DNA from: Oscillospiraceae bacterium
GTDB taxonomy: Bacteria; Bacillota; Clostridia; Oscillospirales; Oscillospiraceae
NCBI GenBank assembly: GCA_017501805.1
Contig: JAFVWG010000259.1
Location: 1-13,045 of the forward strand
Length of the DNA stretch: 13,045 bases
Direction: 5' to 3'
Shown: one piece after another, positions 9,548 to 13,045 of the stretch
How positions within the stretch are numbered: the first letter of the stretch is position 1
How the letters are laid out: each line of letters starts with the position of its first letter
Notes under the pieces: generated by a model
What the model was told of the DNA's origin: nothing
Database searches by the model: none
Seen by the model: only the letters and a program-made list of their open reading frames with translations
Made by a program: the position numbers and the translations under genes

Positions 9548-10469
9548 CTTCCTGCTTTCAAACAATGACTATCTGATCCTGACACATCGCAGACCCGACG
9601 GTGATACCGTGGGGTCTGCCTGTGCGTTGTGCCGGGGTCTTCGTGCGCTCGGAAAGCGCGCGCAGATCCTCCCGAACCCGGAGCTCACGCCGCGCCTCGC
9701 CGTTCTGGCGGAGGGGCTGATCGGCGATGCCGAGACTGCGGGCGGGTGCGTCATCTCGGTCGATGTCGCGGCACAGGGTCTGCTTCCCGCGCGGTATGCG
9801 CATTTGGCGGACGAGACGCAGCTCTCGATCGATCACCACGGCTCGCACCGGGCGTTTGCGAAGCAGACGCTCGTTTCGGCGGATGCCGCCGCCTGCGGCG
9901 AGGTCATCCTTGCGCTTCTTGATGCAATGGAAGTGCCGCTGACCGAGGCGATCGCCGAGGCGCTTTATGTCGCGCTCTCCACCGACACCGGCTGCTTCCG
10001 CTACGGAAACACCACCGGCAGCACCCTGCGTGCCGCCGCGCGCTGTCTGGAAGCCGGCGCAGACACGCTCCGCTGGAACCGCGTCCTGTTTTTGGAAAAA
10101 TCGCTCCCCCGCCTGCGTCTGGAGGCCTATCTGACGCAGCATGCGGAGTTCTACCGCGAGGGACGCACGGCGCTGTGCCTTCTGCCGGACGCCGTGCTGA
10201 AGGAATTCGGCGTCGATGAAGCCGATCTCGACGATATCTCCGGCTTCCCCCGCGACATTGCGGGCGTGGAGCTCGGTATGATGCTGCGCACCGTCTCCGA
10301 CGGGACGAAGATCTCCCTGCGTACCTACGCGCCGTGGAACGCTTCCGACATCTGCGCGAATTGGGGCGGCGGCGGTCATCCCGCAGCGGCGGGCGCAACG
10401 CTCCCCTGCAGTCTTGAGGAAGCAAGAAAAACCGTTTTGGAAACGCTGGAAAGGCTCGGTGCGATCTGA
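9525..10469 (+). CDS. nrnA: DHH-family bifunctional oligoribonuclease / pAp phosphatase (NrnA)
   Basis: The 314-residue protein has the DHH phosphoesterase motifs: HRRPDGDTVGS (21-31; His21, Asp25 and Asp27 bind metal), VDVA with Asp80, DHH at 103-105 and TDTG with Asp154. The DHHA1 domain follows, with the GGGGHPAAAG nucleotide-binding loop near the C terminus. NrnA degrades 2-5 nt RNAs (nanoRNA) and dephosphorylates 3'-phosphoadenosine 5'-phosphate; it takes the place of E. coli Orn in Firmicutes. The start at 9525 lies inside the end of rbfA, nine bases after an AAGGAGG (9509-9515) embedded in rbfA. It joins truB through TGATG. Confidence 0.93.
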   Translation: MTIRKTADFLLSNNDYLILTHRRPDGDTVGSACALCRGLRALGKRAQILPNPELTPRLAVLAEGLIGDAETAGGCVISVDVAAQGLLPARYAHLADETQLSIDHHGSHRAFAKQTLVSADAAACGEVILALLDAMEVPLTEAIAEALYVALSTDTGCFRYGNTTGSTLRAAARCLEAGADTLRWNRVLFLEKSLPRLRLEAYLTQHAEFYREGRTALCLLPDAVLKEFGVDEADLDDISGFPRDIAGVELGMMLRTVSDGTKISLRTYAPWNASDICANWGGGGHPAAAGATLPCSLEEARKTVLETLERLGAI

Positions 10470-11335
10470 TGCCGAACGGAATTTTAATCGTAAATAAACC
10501 CGCCGGTTGGACGAGTCAGGATGTCGTCGCCAAGCTGCGCGGCGTGTTTCATGAGAAGCGCGTCGGGCACGGCGGCACGCTTGACCCGATGGCAACCGGC
10601 GTTTTGCCTGTCTTTGTCGGACGCGCCACGCGCGCGGTCGAGTTCTTCACCTCTGCCGAAAAGGAATACGAGGCAGGTCTGCGCCTCGGCGTCACAACGA
10701 CCACGCAGGACACGACCGGCACGGTGCTCGAAACACGCCCCGTGGAAGCAGACCGCGCGGCGCTGGAAGCCCTCCTTCCGCGCTTTCTCGGAAAGCAGCG
10801 GCAGCTGCCGCCGATGTATTCCGCGATCAAGATCGGCGGAAAAAAGCTCTACGAGCTGGCGCGGCAGGGCAAGGAGATCGAGCGCACGCCGCGCGAGATC
10901 GAGATCCTCTCCCTCCGCCTTCTGGATGGTGCGGACGATCTGTATCGCTTCTCCGTCCGCTGCAGCAAAGGAACCTACGTCCGCACCCTCTGCCACGATC
11001 TGGGGCAGGCGCTCGGCTGCGGCGGCTGTATGGAGAGCCTCAACCGCACACAGGCGGGCTGCTACACGCTCGCGCAGAGCCATACGATGGAGGAGATCAC
11101 CGCCGCGGAGGATCCCACGGCGTTCCTGCTCCCTGTGGACAGTCTCTTTGCGGACAGCCCCGCCGTCACGGTGACGGCAAAGCAGGAAAAGAAGATCCGC
11201 AACGGCGCCGCGATCGCCCCCTGGGATCGGGACGGCAGCTTCCGTCTGTACGGAGCGGACGGCGCTTTTCTCGCCCTCGCCGAGGGCAAAAACGGCGAAC
11301 TAAAAACGATCAAAAGCTTTTTTGAGGTGGATTAA
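10469..11335 (+). CDS. truB: tRNA pseudouridine(55) synthase TruB
   Basis: The protein has 288 residues. It opens with GILIVNKPAGWTSQDVV and has the TruB active-site motif GGTLDPMATGVL with catalytic Asp39. Other conserved pieces are YSAIKIGGKKLYELAR and CSKGTYVRTLCHDLG, and a short PUA-like C-terminal region ends the protein. It converts U55 of the T-loop of tRNAs to pseudouridine. The ATG at 10469 shares one base with the nrnA stop (TGATG) and no strong ribosome binding site is visible, so translation probably depends on coupling to nrnA. Its TAA abuts the ribF start directly. Confidence 0.97.
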   Translation: MPNGILIVNKPAGWTSQDVVAKLRGVFHEKRVGHGGTLDPMATGVLPVFVGRATRAVEFFTSAEKEYEAGLRLGVTTTTQDTTGTVLETRPVEADRAALEALLPRFLGKQRQLPPMYSAIKIGGKKLYELARQGKEIERTPREIEILSLRLLDGADDLYRFSVRCSKGTYVRTLCHDLGQALGCGGCMESLNRTQAGCYTLAQSHTMEEITAAEDPTAFLLPVDSLFADSPAVTVTAKQEKKIRNGAAIAPWDRDGSFRLYGADGAFLALAEGKNGELKTIKSFFEVD

Positions 11336-12229
11336 GTGGCGCAGAAGAACGCAGTCGCCCTCGGTTTTTTCGACGGGGTACATATCGGACACGGCGCGCT
11401 GCTCCGCACGGCGTCGGAAGCGGCAAAGCTTTCGGGTCTCTCGTCGGTCGCTCTGACCTTCGACACGCACCCGGCGCAGGCTCTGCGAGGCGGTGAGCCG
11501 ATGCTTCTCTCCACGCCGGAGGAACGGCGGGAGCTGATGCGCCGCTTTTACGGCATCGAGACCGTCCGTGTTCTGCCCTTTGATAAGACGCTGCGCGAGA
11601 CGCCCTGGCAGGTCTTTGCGGAAGAAATGCTTCTCGGAGCGCTCAACGCGGGACTGCTCGTCTGCGGCGAGGATTTCCGTTTCGGACGCGGTGCGGAGGG
11701 AACTGCGAAGCTGCTTTCCGCCTTCTGCGCGGAACGCGGCGTCCCCTGCCGCGTTGTGCCGCAGGTCTGCCTTGACGGCCCTCCCGTCTCCTCCACGCGC
11801 ATCCGCGCTCTGCTGCGAAGCGGCGATTTTAACGCCGCGCTGCGTCTGCTCGGTCATCCGTTTCTGCTCTGCGGAACGGTCGTCCACGGACTGCACAACG
11901 GTGCGCGGCTCGGCTTCCCGACCGCAAATCTTCCGCTTGAAGCACGGCTTCTGCCTCCCAACGGCGTTTACGCGGCAACGGTCGAGGTCGACGGTCGGGA
12001 ATATATCTCCGTCACAAACATCGGCGTGCATCCCACGCTCGGCGCGCTTTCCGCCCCCCTTGCGGAGAGCTGGCTGCCCGACTTCTCGGGCGATCTCTAC
12101 GGCAAGCCGATCCGCCTGCTTCTCCACGCGTTCCTGCGTCCCGAGCAGCACTTTGACAGCACCGACGCGCTGATCGAACAAGTCCACCGTGACGAATCCG
12201 CCGTCCGCACATTCTTTGCCGAACGATAA
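11336..12229 (+). CDS. ribF: Bifunctional riboflavin kinase / FAD synthetase RibF
   Basis: The 297-residue protein begins with GTG at 11336, directly after the truB stop, with GAGGTGG inside the end of truB as ribosome binding site. The FMN adenylyltransferase domain has GFFDGVHIGH (10-19) and VSSTRIR (151-157). The riboflavin kinase domain has GFPTAN (193-198), NIGVHPT (228-234) and Glu244 in AESWLPDF. It turns riboflavin into FMN and FAD. The N terminus is shorter than in E. coli, with the nucleotide-binding motif only nine residues in; no upstream extension is possible without entering truB. It is the last gene of the operon. In many Firmicutes rpsO and pnp follow ribF, but here a terminator does. 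Confidence 0.96.
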   Translation: MAQKNAVALGFFDGVHIGHGALLRTASEAAKLSGLSSVALTFDTHPAQALRGGEPMLLSTPEERRELMRRFYGIETVRVLPFDKTLRETPWQVFAEEMLLGALNAGLLVCGEDFRFGRGAEGTAKLLSAFCAERGVPCRVVPQVCLDGPPVSSTRIRALLRSGDFNAALRLLGHPFLLCGTVVHGLHNGARLGFPTANLPLEARLLPPNGVYAATVEVDGREYISVTNIGVHPTLGALSAPLAESWLPDFSGDLYGKPIRLLLHAFLRPEQHFDSTDALIEQVHRDESAVRTFFAER

Positions 12230-12240
12230 AAGAAAAAACG

Positions 12241-12276
12241 AAACCGCCCTATGTGTTTTTCATAGGGCGGTTTTTT
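12241..12276 (+). terminator. Strong bidirectional intrinsic terminator after ribF
   Basis: A perfect 13-bp stem (12241-12253 with 12261-12273, core ACCGCCCTATG) with a seven-base loop is followed by a T run to 12276. It starts 12 bases after the ribF stop. On the minus strand the same stem is followed by TTTCGTTTTTTCTTTT (complement of 12228-12243), so it can also end transcription of the convergent DUF559 gene, whose stop is at 12278-12280. Confidence 0.93.
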
Positions 12277-12277
12277 C

Positions 12278-12697
12278 CTATTGTTTCGATTTCGCAGCAT
12301 CCAAGGCTCCCTCTGACGAGGGAGCTGTCAGCGAAGCTGACTGAGGGAGAGAATCTTGTACCATACGATCAATATACTCGCATACGCCGCGGTAATTTCG
12401 GTCAATATCCAAATTGCAAACTCTTACCACCGTTAGATCCATAGCATTCAAGGCCTTGGTCCGTTCTTCATCTTTCCTTGCCTGCTCCGGCGTATAGTGT
12501 CCTCCACCATCAAGTTCAATGATCAATCTCGCCTTGGCGCAATAAAAGTCTGCAATATAGTTTCCTATCGCTTTTTGCCTTTGAAAACGAATCGGATAGC
12601 TGCGCAAGAAATCATACCACAGCTTCCGTTCCCAAGGGGTCATATTTTTCCGTAATGCCTTAGCCAGAGGGATATTCTCTTTGTTATAGGCTTTCAT
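12278..12697 (-). CDS. DUF559 domain protein, Vsr/PD-(D/E)XK-like endonuclease fold
   Basis: The protein has 139 residues. It carries the DUF559 pattern: MTPWERKLWYDFLR with Glu23, RFQRQKAIGNYIADFYC with Asp50, IIELDGGGH with Glu61, Asp63 and His67, then KDEERTKAL and VVRVCNLDI. The family is related to very-short-patch-repair endonucleases, and the acidic residues fit a metal-dependent nuclease site. Its biological role is not established. The ATG at 12697 is chosen because GGAGGGA (12710-12704) lies six bases upstream; an in-frame TTG at 12715 would sit inside the hairpin. Residues 116-132 are encoded by the left repeat, so the last 24 residues are unlikely to belong to the fold. Codons end in A or T far more often than in the neighbours, suggesting a foreign origin. 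Confidence 0.8.
   Translation of the reverse strand: MKAYNKENIPLAKALRKNMTPWERKLWYDFLRSYPIRFQRQKAIGNYIADFYCAKARLIIELDGGGHYTPEQARKDEERTKALNAMDLTVVRVCNLDIDRNYRGVCEYIDRMVQDSLPQSASLTAPSSEGALDAAKSKQ
12301..12351 (+). repeat. Left inverted structured repeat of the DUF559 cassette
   Basis: It has three parts. The first is an 8-bp hairpin, GCTCCCTC (12306-12313) with GAGGGAGC (12318-12325), loop TGAC. The second is a 6-bp hairpin, GTCAGC (12327-12332) with GCTGAC (12336-12341), loop GAA. The third is a further GAGGGAG (12343-12349) that could pair with the first arm instead. It is the inverted partner of 12701-12760 and encodes residues 116-132 of the DUF559 protein on the other strand. Confidence 0.85.
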
Positions 12698-12700
12698 TTT

Positions 12701-12760
12701 CTCTCCCTCCGTCAAAAATCAAAGATTTTTGACACCTCCCTCATCAGAGGGAGGCTTTGG
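12701..12760 (-). repeat. Right inverted structured repeat of the DUF559 cassette
   Basis: Read on the minus strand it has the same three parts as the left copy. CCTCCCTC (12754-12747) pairs with GAGGGAGG (12742-12735), loop TGAT. A 10-bp hairpin, GTCAAAAATC (12733-12724) with GATTTTTGAC (12720-12711), has loop TTT. The last part is GAGGGAG (12709-12703). Compared with the left copy the first stem has a G-C changed to C-G and the second stem has new bases on both sides, so pairing is kept while sequence changes. Confidence 0.85.
12704..12710 (-). promoter_or_regulatory. Shine-Dalgarno of the DUF559 gene, inside the repeat arm
   Basis: GGAGGGA on the minus strand lies six bases before the ATG at 12697 and belongs to the third part of the right repeat. 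The complementary CTCCCTC in the outer arm (12753-12747) could pair either with its near partner (12741-12735) or with this site. Folding of the repeat could therefore expose or hide it (inference). Confidence 0.55.
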
Positions 12761-12939
12761 TGCGGTGCGAAGACACAGATCGTTCACCAAACTGAGCATT
12801 GTATGGACGTGCACCCTTCTACTCAATGAGCCCTAATTTGACGCACTTGTATATCCTATCAATCTTTATGAATATACCATCCATGCTCGCGCTTTGGTAG
12901 CTTCCCTTCACATTTGCTACCAATGGCATTTACGTAAGA
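12761..12939. other. AT-richer gene-free spacer
   Basis: No reading frame of useful length or RNA gene is visible. The only structure is an 8-bp inverted repeat, TTGGTAGC (12894-12901) with GCTACCAA (12916-12923), with a 14-base loop. It lies about 20 bases past the hpt stop but lacks a T tract, so it is at best a weak terminator for hpt. The composition is lower in GC than the operon, like the cassette beside it. Confidence 0.5.
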
Positions 12940-13045
12940 TCATTCGTCCTGATATACACTCTTCTTCAGAATGCCCACGCAGGGCAGATTGCGGTAGTAT
13001 TCCTTATAATCCAGCCCATAGCCGACAACAAAGCCGTCGGGGATC
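12940..13045 (-). CDS. hpt: Hypoxanthine phosphoribosyltransferase, C-terminal 34 residues only (5' end outside window)
   Basis: Reading from 13044 on the minus strand gives IPDGFVVGYGLDYKEYYRNL followed by PCVGILKKSVYQDE and a TGA at 12942-12940. The PDGFVVGYGLDY stretch is the highly conserved C-terminal region of bacterial HPRT, whose aromatic and Asp residues help bind the purine base. The enzyme salvages hypoxanthine and guanine with PRPP to form IMP and GMP. Only the end is present, so length and start cannot be judged. The gene reads toward the DUF559 cassette and could feed transcription into it, because no strong terminator lies between them. Confidence 0.9.
   Translation of the reverse strand, partial: IPDGFVVGYGLDYKEYYRNLPCVGILKKSVYQDE

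Larger units (their letters stand above)
12301..12760. mobile_element. Candidate nuclease-repeat cassette: DUF559 gene between inverted structured repeats
   Basis: Two related repeats in opposite orientation (12301-12351 and 12701-12760) bracket a DUF559 gene of lower GC than its neighbours. Both begin CCAA at the outer side and end GAGGGAGAG at the inner side. The unit sits between the operon terminator and the hpt gene, where an insertion would do little harm. No target duplication is evident at the outer edges. Mobility is inferred from the layout and composition and has not been shown. Confidence 0.5.

Noticed and set aside
12698..12715. Upstream TTG start for the DUF559 gene
   Set aside because: It falls within the repeat hairpin and would place the GGAGGGA site inside the coding region; the ATG at 12697 fits better.
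12301..12760. CRISPR array
   Set aside because: There are only two copies, in inverted orientation and about 350 bp apart, with no spacers; this is not a CRISPR layout.
12291..12770. Target-site duplication around the DUF559 cassette
   Set aside because: The bases outside the two arms (ending GCAGCAT on the left, starting TGCGGTG on the right) do not form a direct repeat, so no insertion footprint can be claimed.
12894..12923. Intrinsic terminator for hpt
   Set aside because: The 8-bp inverted repeat has a long loop and no T tract on the minus strand; it is reported only as a structure in the spacer.

Overview
The window looks like a chromosomal segment from a high-GC member of the class Clostridia (Firmicutes/Bacillota), most likely an Oscillospiraceae/Ruminococcaceae-type gut bacterium. 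This is inferred from strong AGGAGG ribosome binding sites, sigma-A type promoters, the Firmicutes gene order rimP-nusA-ylxR-ylxQ-infB-rbfA-nrnA-truB-ribF, a DUF2953-type protein, and a secreted subtilase with an InlB-type B repeat and X2-like modules. No species can be named from the sequence alone.

Left region (1-4300). A large secreted S8 protease runs on the minus strand from 2855 off the left edge. It holds at least 951 residues: signal peptide, prodomain, Asp146/His189/Ser355 catalytic domain, InlB-B repeat, and tandem modules with a 196-residue period. Divergent from it is a DUF2953-like membrane-anchored protein (2983-3621) behind a clear promoter. A polytopic membrane protein of unknown function (4291-3539, minus) converges on the latter and overlaps its 3' end by 83 bp.

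Central region (4440-12276). This is a tightly packed nine-gene operon for translation, transcription elongation, ribosome maturation and RNA modification, ending with flavin cofactor synthesis. Most junctions are overlapping or only a few bases apart. A sigma-A promoter (4443-4471) is followed by a leader with a 10-bp hairpin and a short, interrupted T tract. This fits a NusA-responsive attenuator, because nusA is the second gene. A strong bidirectional terminator closes the operon right after ribF.

Right region (12278-13045). A visibly AT-richer DUF559 (PD-(D/E)XK/Vsr-like nuclease fold) gene lies between two inverted copies of a 51-60 bp structured repeat. The two copies keep the same three-part fold while their stems change sequence in a compensatory way. 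One copy supplies the Shine-Dalgarno of the nuclease gene and the other encodes 17 residues near its C terminus. This looks like a small, possibly mobile, nuclease-repeat cassette and is the most interesting object in the window. Beyond it is a gene-free AT-rich spacer and then the C-terminal end of hypoxanthine phosphoribosyltransferase (hpt), cut by the right edge.
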